Positions 1 through 17,300 of a stretch of 64,000 nt of DNA are shown one piece after another. Below the pieces are notes generated by a model. The model was not told where the DNA came from, searched no databases, and saw nothing but the letters and a program-made list of their open reading frames with translations. The stretch spans positions 10,237,001 to 10,301,000 of the forward strand of contig NC_092673.1 in the NCBI RefSeq assembly GCF_964355755.1. Direction: 5' to 3'. A program made the position numbers and the translations under genes. Each line of letters begins with the position of its first letter. The first letter of the stretch is position 1. This DNA comes from Antedon mediterranea. Lineage: Eukaryota > Echinodermata > Crinoidea > Comatulida > Antedonidae.

Positions 1-96
1 TTTAGGGTAGCACATTTTTAGAACCATCGACGACGACGACGACGTTTGTTTGTTCGTGGTGCTGTCGTCGACCCGGTAGGCGTTGCGACGTGACGG

Positions 97-296
97 CAAG
101 TACCCGCAGTGCGGGTAAAGTCTCTCGTGTTCTTGTTCCACGTCATCTCCAGATTTCAATCCTTTCAGTCGACCGCGGCAACAGAAGCATTCAACGCAGT
201 CGCCGACTCCGGTGTAGTAGAATCCGGAGCGAGCCATGGAACTATAAGGCGCGACGCCGTTTTTTTTGCCGGCCAGTTTTTGTAGGTTGCCAATCT
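97..296 (-). pseudogene. BIR module 3, frameshifted at an A8 run
   Basis: The minus strand reads RLATYKNWP at 296-270, then changes frame near a run of eight A residues (about 255-265), and resumes as ARSGFYYTG followed by C-F-C-C, RGRLKG and GDDVEQEH. The ligand spacing C-x2-C-x16-H-x6-C is perfect, ending HERLYPHC. The usual Trp after the second Cys is Leu. The module is more diverged from modules 1 and 2 than they are from each other, so it is the older copy. A TAG lies one codon before its SRLATY start. The homopolymer shift could be a sequencing or assembly error, but the nearby stop argues for real decay. Downstream, the frame is open to the window edge with a Thr/Ser run encoded by a (GAC)/(GTC) trinucleotide tract at about 28-44. 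Confidence 0.65.
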
Positions 297-299
297 GCT

Positions 300-794
300 C
301 TACAATGACGACATCCTGGCGATCTCCACCCGAGTCACGACGGCATCGTTGCTGCTCGTGCTGCTGTGGTTTACTTCCTTGCGTTTCTGCGACAAAAATT
401 TGCAGGTCCGGTAGAACTTTACGTGCTCGACGTCTGCGACGTCCCCTTCCTCCCAGCCTTTAAGACCGCCCATGCAGGAGAAGCATTTGACGTGGTCATC
501 CGTGCCGGTGTAGTAAAATCCGGAACGAGCCAAAGAAATCGACGACACAACGTTCTGGATGGGCCAATTCTTGTAAGATGCCAACCGAGCAACGTAACTG
601 GACATGGGAGGTGGGGATGTGGGAGGCGGAGACGGTAACACGGACGGAGACGACATCTTGGACGAAGAACGTGGAAATGGTTCGTGTGCGTTTTCAGTGT
701 TTTGCTTTTTCGTTTTATTTTTCACGACGGCATCGTTGCTGCCTGTGCTGCTACGGTTTGCTTCCGCGAGTTTGGGAGAAAATTTTCCGTGCAC
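300..794 (-). CDS. Best-preserved BIR module (module 2) with upstream Ser/Pro linker
   Basis: This is the longest open coding stretch of the locus, 164 codons from a GTG at 794 to TAG at 300-302. No ATG starts it, so it is an internal part of a longer frame, not a stand-alone gene. Residues 1-24 are the tail of module 1. Residues 25-66 form a linker (NKTKKQ, then MSSPSVLPSPPPTSPPPMSS). Residues 70-134 form a complete type BIR: RLASYKNWP, ARSGFYYTG, then C104-x2-C107-x16-H124-x6-C131, with Trp114 and the GD turn present. All four zinc ligands are intact. The following residues (NHSSTSSNDAVV) repeat the post-module tail of module 1. By family knowledge such domains bind caspases or IAP-binding-motif proteins; which partner is not predictable here. 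The frame ends at a TAG where the module-1 and module-2 lead-ins have Tyr-Val. Confidence 0.6.
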   Translation of the reverse strand: MHGKFSPKLAEANRSSTGSNDAVVKNKTKKQNTENAHEPFPRSSSKMSSPSVLPSPPPTSPPPMSSYVARLASYKNWPIQNVVSSISLARSGFYYTGTDDHVKCFSCMGGLKGWEEGDVADVEHVKFYRTCKFLSQKRKEVNHSSTSSNDAVVTRVEIARMSSL

Positions 795-900
795 GACGTC
801 TGCGACGTCCCCTGCCTGCCATCTTTTAAGACCGCTCGTGCAGGAGAAGCATTTGACGCGGTCATCCGTGCCGGTGTAGTAAAATGTAAGAGGCCAACCG
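775..900 (-). pseudogene. BIR module 1, internally deleted and frameshifted
   Basis: The minus strand reads FYYTGTDDRVKCFSC, then a TSGLKRW segment and GDVADVVH. This gives the BIR spacing C-x2-C-x16-H. The fourth zinc ligand is missing: where module 2 has His-x6-Cys, this copy reads HGKFSPKL, consistent with a short deletion that removed the Cys. The module's front half (the WP motif and following helix) is also gone, and FYYTG is out of frame with the ARLASY lead-in. With one zinc ligand and the N-terminal helix lost, it should not fold as a normal BIR. The surviving parts are very similar to module 2, so the duplication is fairly young. Confidence 0.7.
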
Positions 901-1089
901 AGCTACGTAACTGGACATGGGATTCGGGGACGTGGGATTCGGAGACAGTAACACGGACGGAGACGACATCTTGTCAGGTAGCGGCGACGACGACGACAAA
1001 GAACATGGAAATGATTCGTATGCATTTTCAGCGTGTTGCTTTTTCGTTTTATTTTTTTTTTTTTTCTTATTATTTTTATTCTTTGACAT
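862..1089 (-). pseudogene. N-terminal linker plus start of BIR module 1 (75-codon open frame)
   Basis: This open frame starts with ATG at 1089 and reads a Lys/Asn-rich stretch (KNKNNKKKKKNKTKKQ), then a Ser-rich run, then a Ser/Pro linker ending in MSSYVARLASY. That last motif is the standard lead-in to the BIR fold and is repeated almost exactly before module 2. After LASY the frame runs into a few unrelated residues and stops, because about 17 codons expected at this point (the WP motif to the ARSG turn, as in module 2) are missing. The remainder of module 1 continues in another frame at about 775-884. The Lys-rich start lies over an A-rich tract and could be length-variable. It is a real relic of the BIR gene but not a complete protein. 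Confidence 0.55.
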
Positions 1090-1265
1090 GGTTGTTTTTT
1101 AAATTAGAAAGAAATGAAGATAAAAAATGTTCGTCATGACTTTTCTTCAGCGAGAGGCGACTGCAAGTGCGCTCGCTTCGGTTCGCCGCCAGGGACCGTT
1201 TCGCCAAGTAAACCGTCTGTTTTCGATCGAGATTTTGTTGCCGTTTTTTTTTTGTACGCCTTCAT
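1090..1265. other. CpG-containing upstream spacer of the BIR locus
   Basis: This lies between the presumed 5' end of the BIR remnant and the first satellite monomer. It is less AT-rich than the satellite to its right and contains a T10 run near 1244-1253. On the minus strand a 43-codon ATG frame (starting at 1265, Lys-rich) ends at a TGA near 1135. It has no recognisable domain and I do not call it a gene. It could hold the 5' leader or promoter of the BIR gene, but no definite motif supports that. Confidence 0.35.
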
Positions 1266-3055
1266 CGAAAAAACCATGTTTATTTTCAATTTAAAAAAAA
1301 AAGAAAAAAAATTCCCTAGAGGTTCGACCCACTACTCAGAGCATTCAAACCTGAGCATTACCCGTTACGCCACAAACCAGTACATGACTGAAAAGCTGAT
1401 AATAGTCTATTTATATGAAATGGATGATCAATCAATGAAAAATAATGCCATGAAACTTTGTTTTTGATTTTAAAAAAGGTTCACTTGTTTAGGCCTGACA
1501 GTTGCAACCCTCAAAATATCTCACTTTCAAAAACAATATTTATTTTCAATTAAAAAAAAAAGAAAAAAATACCCGTATAGGTTCGAACCCACTACTGAGA
1601 GCACTCAAACCTGAGCATTACCCGTTACGCCACAAACCAGTAGATGACTGAGGAGCTGATAATAGTGTATATACAGTATATGAAATGAATGATCAATCAA
1701 TGAAAAATAATGCCATGCAACTTTGTTTCTGATTTTAAAAAAGATCCTTTTTTTAGGCCTGACATTCACAACCCTAAAAAATATCTCATTTTCAAAAAAG
1801 ATAGTTATTTTCAATAAGAAAAAAAAAGCAATATCCCTAGAGGTTGGAACCCGCTACTGAGAGCACTCAAACCTGGGTATTACCCGTTACGCCACAAACC
1901 AGTAGATGACTGAAGAGCTGATAATACTCTATTTATATGAAATAAATAATAAATCAATGAAAAATAATGCCATGCAACTTTGTTTCTGATTTTAAAAAAG
2001 GTTCACTTGTTTAGGCCTGACAGTTGCAACCCTCAAAATATCTCACTTTCAAAAACAATATTTATTTTCAATTAAAAAAAAAGAAACAAAATATCCGTAG
2101 AGGTTCGAACCCACTAGGGAGAGCACTCAAACTTGAGCATTACCCGTTACGCCACAAACCAGTAGATGACTGAAGAGCTGATAATACTCTATTTATATGA
2201 AATAAATAATAAATCAATGAAAAATAATGCCTTGCAACTTTGTTTCTGATTTTAAAAAAGGTCCACTTGTTTAGGCCTGACATTTACAACACTCAAAATA
2301 TCTCACTTTCAAAAACAATATTATTTTCAATTAAAAAAAAAGAAAGAAAAAAAATATTCGTAGAGGTTCGAACCCACTACTGCGAGAACTCAAACCTGAG
2401 CACTACCGGTTTCGCCACAAACCAGTAGATCAGTGAAGAGCTGATAATAGTCTATTTATATGAAATAAATGATCCATCAATGTAAAATGATGTTATGCAA
2501 CTTTGTTTCTGATTTAAAAGAAGGTCCACTTGGTTAGGCTTGACATTTAAAACCATAAAATATCTCACTTTCAAAAACAATTTTCAAATAAAAAAAAAGA
2601 AAAAAAAAATTCCTAGAGGTTCGTACCCACTACTGAGAGAACTCAAACCTGAGCATTACCGGTTACGCCACAAACCAAGAGTGAAGGGCTGATATTAGTC
2701 TATTTATATGAAATGAATGATCCATCAATGTAAAATGGTGTTATACAACTTTGTTTCTGATTTTAAAAAAGGTCCACTTGGTTAGGCTTGACATTTAAAA
2801 CCATAAAAATATCTCACTTTCAAAAACAATATTTATTTTCAAATAAAAAAAAACAAACAAAAATATCCCTAGAAGTTCGAACCAAACTATTGAAATCACT
2901 CAAACCTGAGCATTACCCGTTACGCGGCAAACCAGTATATGACTGAAGAGCTGATAATAGTCTATTTATATGAAATGGATGATCAATCAATGAAAAATAA
3001 TGCCATGCAACTTTGTTTCTGATTTCCAAAAAGGTTCACTTGTTTAGGTTCACTT
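1266..3055 (-). repeat. Left array of tRNA-derived ~258-bp satellite, seven monomers, minus orientation
   Basis: Seven tandem monomers have B-box-like sequences near 1321, 1580, 1842, 2102, 2365, 2618 and 2875, a spacing of about 250-268 bp. On the minus strand each reads a TATAAATA-like box, an A box of the form TGGCGTAACGG, a B box GGTTCGAACC and then a T-run (seen as A-runs with a few G on the + strand, for example near 1292-1310). Several B boxes are damaged (GGTTGGAACC near 1842, GGTTCGTACC near 2618). The last monomer is cut at about 3040-3055, where a partial duplicate of the GGTTCACTTG segment passes directly into the 19-bp satellite. The unit is the same as that of the right array (46805-64000) in opposite orientation. 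Confidence 0.9.
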
Positions 3056-6000
3056 GATCTCTCTCGCTGATCTATCTCTCTCTCGCTGATCTATCACTCT
3101 CTCGCTGATCTATCTCTCTCTCGCTGATCTATCTCTCTCTCTCTCGCTGATCTATCTCTCTCTCGCTGATTTATTTCTCTCTCGCTGATCTATCTCTCTC
3201 GCTGATCTATCTCTCTCTCGCTGATCTATCTCTCTCGCGCTGATCTATCTCTCTCTCGCTGATCTATCTCTCTCTCGCTGATCTATCTCTCTCTCGCTGA
3301 TCTATCTCTCTCTCGCTGATCTATCTCTTTCTCGCTGATCTATCTCTCTCTCGCTGATCTATCTCTCTCTCTTGCTGATCTATCTCTCTCTCACTGATCT
3401 ATCTCTCTCTTGCTGATCTATCTCTCTCTCTTGCTGATCTATTTCTCTCTCGCTGATCTATCTCTCTCGCACTGATCTATCTCTCTCTCGCTGATCTATC
3501 TCTCTCTCGCTGATCTATCTCTCTCTCGCTGATCTATCTCTCTCTCGCTGATCTATCTCTCTCTCGCTGATCTATCTCTCTCTCGCTGATCTATCTCTCT
3601 CTCTTGCTGATCTATTTCTCTCTCACTGATCTATCTCTCTCTCATTGATCTATCTCTCTCTCGCTGATCTATCTCTCTCTCTCTCGCAGATCTATCTCTC
3701 TCTTTCGCTGATCTATCCCTCTCTCTCGCTGATCTATCTCTCTCTCTCTCGCTGATCTATCTCTCTCCCTCTCTCTCGCTGATCTATCTCTCTCTCTCGC
3801 TGATCTATCTCTCTCTCTCGCTGATCTATCTCTCTCTCTCGCTGATCTATCTCTCTCTCGCTGATCTCTCGATCTCTGTCCGCTGATCTATCTCTCTCTC
3901 GCTGATCTATCTCTCTCTCGCTGATCTCTCTCTCTCGCTGATCTATCTCTCACTCTCTCGCTGATCTATCTCTCTCTCTCTCTCTCGCTGATCTCTCTCT
4001 CTCTCTCTCGCTGATCTATCTCTCTCGCTGATCTATCTCTCTCTCGCTGATCTATCTCTCGCTGATCTATCTCGCTCTCGCTGATCTATCTCTCTCTCGC
4101 TGATCTATCTCTCTCTCGCTGATCTATCTCTCCCTCGCTGATCTATCTCTCTCTCGCTGATTTCTCTCTCTCTCGCTGATCTATCTCTCTCGCTGATCTA
4201 TCTCTCTCTCGCTGATCTATCTCTCTCTCGCTGATTTATCTCTCTCGCTGATCTATCTCTCTTTCGCTGATCTATTTCTCTCACGCTGATCTATCTCTCT
4301 CTCGCTGATCTATCTCTCTCTCGCTGATCTATCTCTCTCTCTCGCTGATCTATCTCTCTCTCTCGCTGATCTATCTCTCTCTCTCTCTGTCGCTGATCTA
4401 TCTCTCTCTCTCTCTCTCGCTGATCTATCTCTCTCTCGCTGATCTATCTCTCTCTCGCTGATCTATCTCTCTCGCTGATCTATCTCTCTCTCGCTGATCT
4501 ATCTCTCTCCCTCGCTGATCTATCTCTCTCTCAATGATCTATCTCTCTCTCGCTGATCTATCTCTCTCTCTCGCTGATCTATCACTCTCTCTCGCTGATC
4601 TATCTCTCTCTCTCGCTGATCTATCTCTCTCTCGCGGATCTATCTCTCTCGCTGATCTATCTCTCTCTCGCTGATCTATCTCTCTCTCTCTCGCTGATCT
4701 ATCTCTCTCTCTCGCTGATCTATCTCTCTCTCGCTGATCTATCTCTCTCTCGCTGATCTCTCTCTCTCTCTTGCTGATCTATCACTCTCTCCCGCTGATC
4801 TATCTCTCTCTCTCGCTGATCTATCTCTCTCTCTCGCTGATCTATCTCTCTCTCGCTGATCTATCTCTCTCGCTGATCTATCTCTCTCTCGCTGATCTAT
4901 CTCTCTCTCTCTCGCTGATCTATCTCTCTCTCGCTGATCTATCTCTCTCTCGCTGATCTATCTCTCTCTCGCTGATCTGTCTCTCTCTCGCTGATCTATC
5001 TCTCTCTCGCTGATCTATCTCTCTCTCGCTGATCTATCTATCTCTTTCTCGCTGATCTATCTATCTCTCTCTCGCTGATCTATCTATCTCTCTCTCGCTG
5101 ATCTATCTATCTCTCTCTCGCTGATCTATCTCTCTCTCGCGCTGATCTATCTCTCTCTGTCGCTGATTTATCTCTCTCGCTGATCTATCTCTCTCGCTGT
5201 TCTCTCTCTCTCGCTGATCTATCTCTCTCTCGCTGATCTATCTCTCTCTCTCGCTGATCTATCTCTCTCGCTTATCTATCTCTCTCTCGCTGATCTATCT
5301 CTCTCTCCCTCGCTGATCTATCTCTCTCTCGCTGATCTATCTCTCTCTCGCTGATCTATCTCTCTCTCGCCGATCTGTCTCTCTCTCGCTGATCTATCTC
5401 TCTCTCGCTGATATATCTCTCTCTCGCTGATCTATCTCTCTCTCGCTGATCTATCTCTCTCTCGTTTATCTATCTCTCTCTCGCTGATCTACCTCTCTCT
5501 CGCTGATCTATCTCTCTCTCTCGCTGATCTATCTCTCTCTCGCTGATCTAACTCTCTCGCTGATCTATCTATCTCTCTCTCGCTGATCTATCTCTCTTTC
5601 TCTCTCGCTGATCTATCTCTCTCTCGCTGATCTATCTATCTCTCTCGCTGATCTATCTCTCTTTCTCTCTCGCTGATCTATCTCTCTCTCGCTGATCTTT
5701 CTATCTCTCTCTCGCTGAACTATCTCTCTCTCACTGATCTATCTCTCTCTCGCTGATCTATCTCTCTCTCGCTGATCTATCTCTCTCTCGCTGATCTATC
5801 TCTCTCTCGCTGATCTATCTCTCTCTCGCCGATCTATCTCTCTCGCTGATCTATCTCTCTCTCGCTGATCTATCTCTCTCTCTCGCTGATCTATCTCGCT
5901 CTCGCTGATCTATCTCTCTCTCGCTGATCTATCTCTCTCTCTCGCTGATCTATCTCTCTCTCGCTGATCTATCTCTCTCTCGCTGATCTAGCTCTCTTTC

Positions 6001-6189
6001 GCTGATCTATCTCTCTCTCGCTGATCTATCTCTCTCTCGCTGATCTATCTCTCTCTCTCGTTGATCTATCTCTCTCTCGCTGATCTCTCTCTCTCTCTCG
6101 CTGATCTATCTCTCTCTCGCTGATCTATCTCTCTCTCTCTCTCGCTGATCTATCTCTCTCTCTCTCTCGCTGATCTATCTCTCTCTCGC

Positions 6190-8480
6190 TGATCTCTCTC
6201 TCTCTCGCGGATATATCTCTCTCTCTCTCGCTGATCTATCTCTCTCTCTCTCGCTGATCTATCTCTAGCTCTCTCTCGCTGATCTATCTCTCTCTCTGAC
6301 GCTGATCTATCTCTCTCTGTCGCTGATCTATCTCTCTCTGTCGCTGATCTATCTCTCTCTCTCTCTCTCTCAGTCGCTGATCTATTTCTCCTTCTCGCTG
6401 ATCTATCTCTCTCTCTCGCTGATCTATCTCTCTCTCTCTCTCTCGCTGATCTATCTCTCTCTCGCTGATCTATCTCTCTCTTGCTGATCTATCTCTCTCT
6501 CACAGATATCTCTCTCTCGCTGATCTATCTCTCTCTCGCTGATCTATCTCTCTCTCTCTCTCTCTTTCGCTGATCTATCTCTCTCTCCTCGATCTATCTC
6601 TCACTCGCTTATCTATCTATCTCTCTCTCGCTGTTCTATCTATCTCTCTCTCGCTGATCTATCTATCTCTCGCTGATATATCTATCTCTCTCTCGCTCAT
6701 CTATCTCTCTCTCGCTGATCTATCTATCTCTCTCTCGCTGATCTATCTCTCTCTCTCGCTGATCTATCTATCTCTCTCTCGGTGATCTATCTCTCCCCCG
6801 CTGATCTATCTCTCTCTCGCTAATCTATCTCTCTCTCGCTGATCTATCTCTCTCTCTCTCGCTGATCTAGCTCTCTCTCGCTGATCTATCTCTCTCTCTC
6901 TCGCTGATCTATCTATCTCTCTCTCGCTGATCTATCTATCTCTCTGTCGCTGATCTATCTATCTCTCGCTGATCTATCTCTCTCTTTCTCGCTGATCTAT
7001 CTCTCTCTCTCTCGCTGATCTATCTATCTCTCTCGCTGATCTATCTCTCTCTCGCTGATCTATCTATCTCTCGCTGATCTATCTCTCTCTCGCTGATCTA
7101 TCTCTCTCTCGCTGATCTATCTCTCTCTCTCGCTGATCTATCTCTCTCTCTCGCTGATCTATCTCTCTCTCGCTGATATATCTCTCTCTCTCTCTCGCTG
7201 ATCTATCTCTCTCACGCTGATCTATCTCTCTCTCTCGCTGATCTATCTCTCTCTCGCTGAACTATCTATCTCTCGCTGATGTATCGCTCTCTCGCTGATC
7301 TATCTCTCCCTCGCTGATCTATCTCTCTCTCGCTGATCTATCTCTCTCTCGCTGATCTATCTCTCTCTCTCGCCGATCTATCTCTCTCGCTGATCTATCT
7401 CTCTCTCGCTGATCTATCTCTCTCTCTCGCTGATCTATCTCGTTCTCGCTGATCTATCTCTCTCTCGCTGATCTATCTCTCTCTCTCGCTGATCTATCTC
7501 TCCCTCGCTGATCTATCTCTCTCTCGCTGATCTAGCTCTCTCTCGCTGATCTATCTCTCTCTCGCTGATCTATCTCTCTCTAGCTGATCTATCTCTCTCT
7601 CGCTGATCTATCTCTCTCTCGCTGATCTCTCTCTCTCTCTCGCTGATCTATCTCTCTCTCGCTGATCTATCTCTCTCTCTCGCTGATCTATCTCTCTCTC
7701 TCTCTTTCTCTGATCTATCTCTCTCTCGCTGATCTCTCTCTCTCTCGCGGATATATCTCTCTCTCTCTCGCTGATCTATCTCTCTCTCTCTCGCTGATCT
7801 ATCTCTAGCTCTCTCTCGCTGATCTATCTCTCTCTCTTACGCTGATCTATCTCTCTCTGTCGCTGATCTATCTCTCTCTGTTGCTGATCTATCTCTCTCT
7901 CTCTCTCTCTCAGTCACTGATCTATCTCTCTCTCGCTGATCTATTTCTCCTCCTCGCTGATCTATCTCTCTCTCTCGCTGATCTATCTCTCTCTCTCTCT
8001 CTCTCGCTGATCTATCTCTCTCTCGCTGATCTCTCTCTCTCGCTGATCTATCTCTCTCGCTGATCTATCTTTCTCTCGCTTATCTATCTCTCTCTTGCTG
8101 ATCTATCTCTCTCTCACAGATATCTCTCTCTCGCTGATCTATCTCTCTCTCGCTGATCTATCTCTCTCTCTCTCTCTTTCGCTGATCTATCTCTCTCTCC
8201 TCGATCTATCTCTCACTCGCTGATCTATCTATCTCTCTCTCGCTGTTCTATCTATCTCTCTCTCGCTGATCTATCTATCTCTCGCTGATATATCTATCTC
8301 TCTCTCGCTCATCTATCTCTCTCTCGCTGATCTATCTATCTCTCTCTCGCTGATCTATCTCTCTCTCTCGCTGATCTATCTATCTCTCTCTCGGTGATCT
8401 ATCTCTCCCCCGCTGATCTATCTCTCTCTCGCTAATCTATCTCTCTCTCGCTGATCTATCTCTCTCTCTCTCGCTGATCT
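6190..8480 (+). repeat. Segmental duplication inside the 19-bp satellite (~1.55-1.6 kb shift)
   Basis: Marker variants at 6.2-6.9 kb reappear in the same order at 7.73-8.48 kb. GCGGATATATC occurs near 6207 and 7747, followed in both by a CTAGCTCTC variant. CTCCTCGATC occurs near 6586 and 8198. GGTGATCTATCTCTCCCCC occurs at 6781 and 8393. The offset grows from 1540 to 1612 bp because the CT spacers differ in length. This shows block duplication of many units at once. Confidence 0.75.
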
Positions 8481-8527
8481 AGCTCTCTCTCGCTTATCTA
8501 TCTCTCTCTCGCTGATTTATCTCTCTC

Positions 8528-13650
<5,123 letters not shown>

Positions 13651-14399
13651 CTCTCTGATTTATCTCTCTCTCGCTGATCAATCTCTGTCGCTGATCTAAC
13701 TCTCTCTCGCTGATCTATCTCTCTCTCTCGCAGATCTATCTCTCTCTCGCTGATCTATCTCTCTCTCGCTGATCTATCTCTCTCTCACTGATCTATCTCT
13801 CTCTCGCTGATCTATCTCTCTCTCGCTGATCTATCTCTCTCTCGCTGATCTATTTCTCTCTCTCGCTGATCTATCTCTCTCTCACTGATCTATCTCTCTC
13901 TCGCTGATCTATCTCTCTCTCGCTGATCTATCTCTCTCACTGATCTATCTCTCTCTCGCTGATCTATCTCTCTCTCGCTGATCTATCTCTCTCTCTCTGT
14001 TGCTGATCTATCTCTCTCTCGCTGATCTATCTCTCTCTCGCTGATCTATCTCTCTCTCACTGATCTATCTCTCTCTCGCTGATCTATCTCTCTCTCGCTT
14101 ATCTATATCTCTCTCGCTGATCTATCTCTCTCTCGCTGATGTATCTCTCTCTCTCTCGCTGATGTATCTCTCTCTCTCTCGCTGATCCATCTATCTCTTG
14201 CTGATCTATCTCTCTCTCGCTGATCTGTCTCTCTCTCGCTGATCTATCTCTCTCTCGCTGATCTATCTCTCACTCGCTGATCTATCTCTCTCTCGCTGAT
14301 CTATCTCTTTCTCGCTGATCTATCTCTCTCTCGCTGATCTATCTCTCTCTCTCTCGCTGATCTATCTCTCTCTCGCTGACCTATCTCTCTCTCGCTGAT

Positions 14400-17300
14400 C
14401 TATCTCTCTCTCGCAGATCCATCTCTCTCTCGCTGATCTATCTCTCTCTCGCTGATCTATCTCGCTCTCGCAGATCTATCTCCCTCGCTGATCTATCTCT
14501 CTCTAGCTGATCTATCTCTCTCTCGCTGATCTAACTCTCTCTCGCTGATCTATCTCTCTCTCTCGCTGATCTATCACTCTCTCTCGCTGATCTATCTCTC
14601 TCTCGCGCTGATCTATCTCTCTCTCTCTCTCTCGCTGATCTATCTCTATCTCTCACTGATCTATCTCTTTCTCTCGCTGATCTATCTCTCTCTCGCTTAT
14701 CCATCTCTCTTTCGCTGATATACCTCTCTCTCGCTGATCTATCTCTCTCTCTCGCTGATCTATCTCTCTCTCTCTCGCTGATCTATCTCTCTCTCGCTTA
14801 TCTATATCTCTCTCGCTGATCTATCTCTCTCTCGCTGATGTATCTCTCTCTCTCGCTGATGTATCTCTCTCTCTCTCTCTCGCTGATCTATCTATCTCTT
14901 GCTGATCTATCTCTCTCTCGCTGATCTGTCTCTCTCTCTCGCTGATCTATCTCTCTCTCGCTGATCTATCTCTCACGCGCTGATCTATCTCTCTCTCGCT
15001 GATCTATCTCTCTCTCTCTCTCGCTGACCTATCTCTCTCTCGTTGATCTATCTCTCTCTCGCAGATCCATCTCTCTCTCAGGCTGATCTATCTCTCTCTC
15101 TCTCTCGCTGATCTATCTCTCTCTCTCGCTGATCTATCTCTCTCTCGCAGATCTATCTCTCTCGCTGATCTATCTCTCTCTCTCGCTGATCTATCTCTCT
15201 CTCGCTGATCTCTCTCTCTCTCGCTGATTTATCTCTCTCTCGCTGATCTATCTCTCTCGCTGATCTATCTCTCTCTCTCTGATTTATCTCTCTCTCTCGC
15301 TGATCAATCTCTGTCGCTGATCTATCTCTCTCTCTCGCTGATCTATCTCTCTCTCGCTGATCTATCTCTCTCTCTCGCAGATCTATCTCTCTCGCTGATC
15401 TATCTCTCTCTCGCTAATCTATCTCTCTCTCGCTGATCTATCTCTCTCTCGCTGATCTATCTCTCTCTCGCTGATCTATCTCTCTCTCGCTGATCTATTT
15501 TTCTCTCGCAGATCTATATCTCTCTCGCAGATCTCTCTCTCTCGCTGATCTATCTCTCTCTCGCTGATCTATCTCTCTCTCTCGCTGATCTATCTCTCTC
15601 TCGCCGATCTATCTCTCTCTCGCTGATCCATTTCTCTCTCGCTGATCTATCTCTCTCTCTCTCTCGCTGATCTATCTCTCTCTCGCTGATCTCTCTCTCT
15701 CTCTCTCTCGCTGATGTATCTCTCTCTCTCGCTGATCTATCTCTCTCTCTCTCTCTCTCTTTCGCTGATCTATCTCTCTCTCGCCGATCTATCTCTCTCT
15801 CGCTGATCCATTTCTCTCTCGCTGATCTATCTCTCTCTCTCGCTGATCTATCTCTCTCGCTGATCTATCTCTCTCTCGCTGATCTATCTCTCTCGCGCTG
15901 ATCTATCTCTCTCTCGCTGATCTATCTCTCTCGCTGATCTATCTCTCTCTCGCTGATCTGTCTCTCTCTCGCTGATCTATCTCTCTCTCGCTGATCTATC
16001 TCTCTCTCGCTGATCTATCTCTCTCTCTTGCTGATCTATCTCTCTCTCGCTGATCTATCTCTCTCTCGCTGATCTATTTCTCTCTCACTGATCTATCTCT
16101 CTCTCACTGATCTATCTCTCTCTCGCTGATCTATCTCTCTCTCTCTCGCTGATCTATCTCTCTCTCTCTCTCTGATCTATCTCTCTCTCGCTGACCTATC
16201 TCTCTCTCGCTGATCTATCTCTCTCTCGCAGATCCATCTCTCTCTCGCTGATCTATCTCTCTCTCGCTGATCTATCTCTCTCTCGCAGATCTATCTCCCT
16301 CGCTGATCTATCTCTCTCTAGCTGATCTATCTCTCTCTCGCTGATCTAACTCTCTCTCGCTGATCTATCTCTCTCTCTCGCTGATCTATCACTCTCTCTC
16401 GCTGATCTATCTCTCTCTCGCGCTGATCTATCTCTCTCTCTCTCTCTCGCTGATCTATCTCTATCTCTCACTGATCTATCTCTCTCTCTCGCTGATCTAT
16501 CTCTCTCTCGCTTATCCATCTCTCTTTCGCTGATATACCTCTCTCTCGCTGATCTATCTCTCTCTCTCTCGCTGATCTATCTCTCTCTCTCTTGCTGATC
16601 TATCTCTCTCTCGCTTATCTATATCTCTCTCGCTGATCTATCTCTCTCTCGCTGATGTATCTCTCTCTCTCTCTCTCTCGCTGATCTATCTATCTCTTGC
16701 TGATCTATCTCTCTCTCGCTGATCTGTCTCTCTCTCTCGCTGATCTATCTCTCTCTCGCTGATCTATCTTTCACTCGCTGATCTATCTCTCTCTCGCTGA
16801 TCTATCTCTCTCTCTCTCGCTGACCTATCTCTCTCTCGTTGATCTATCTCTCTCTCGCAGATCCATCTCTCTCTCTGGCTGATCTATCTCTCTCTCTCTC
16901 TCGCTGATCTATCTCTCTCTCGCTGATCTATCTCTCTCTCGCAGATCTATCTCTCTCGCTGATCTATCTCTCTCTCTCGCTGATCTATCTCTCTCTCGCT
17001 GATCTCTCTCTCTCTCGCTGATTTATCTCTCTCTCGCTGATCTATCTCTCTCGCTGATCTATCTCTCTCTCTCTGATTTATCTCTCTCTCTCGCTGATCA
17101 ATCTCTGTCGCTGATCTATCTCTCTCTCTCGCTGATCTATCTCTCTCTCGCTGATCTATCTCTCTCTCTCGCAGATCTATCTCTCTCGCTGATCTATCTC
17201 TCTCTCGCTAATCTATCTCTCTCTTGCTGATCTATCTCTCTCTCGCTGATCTATCTCTCTCTCGCTGATCTATCTCTCTCTCGCTGATCTATTTTTCTCT

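Larger units (their letters stand above)
1..1089 (-). pseudogene. Tandem BIR-domain (IAP-like) gene remnant, running off the left edge
   Basis: Read on the minus strand, this stretch contains three successive BIR zinc-binding modules joined by Ser/Pro-rich linkers. BIR domains are the caspase-binding and protein-interaction modules of inhibitor-of-apoptosis proteins. The conserved Arg that opens each module lies at 898-900, 585-587 and 294-296, so the module period is 313 then 291 bp. A plausible ATG start is at 1089, followed by a Lys/Asn-rich segment. The coding path is broken: module 1 has lost its front half with a frame change, a TAG at 300-302 sits just before module 3, and module 3 changes frame near an A8 run. 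No RING finger is visible. The frame stays open to base 1, so the gene continues outside the window. It could be a decayed host IAP-like gene, or an old copy from a large DNA virus that carries BIR genes; the sequence does not decide. The BIR identity is firm, and pseudogene status is likely. Confidence 0.75.

Noticed and set aside
1-8. TTTAGGG at the window start as a telomere repeat
   Set aside because: It is a single occurrence with no tandem copies.
90-1139. Plus-strand frames over the BIR region (90-308, 266-463, 366-638, 578-829, 604-879, 684-1139, 917-1102)
   Set aside because: They are antisense shadows of the minus-strand BIR modules. Their Arg/Cys-rich translations match no family, whereas the minus strand shows clear zinc-ligand spacing.
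1114-2428. Open frames in the left satellite array (1114-1467, 1605-1814, 2240-2428)
   Set aside because: They overlap satellite monomers, with A-runs read as Lys strings. No domain or conserved product is visible.
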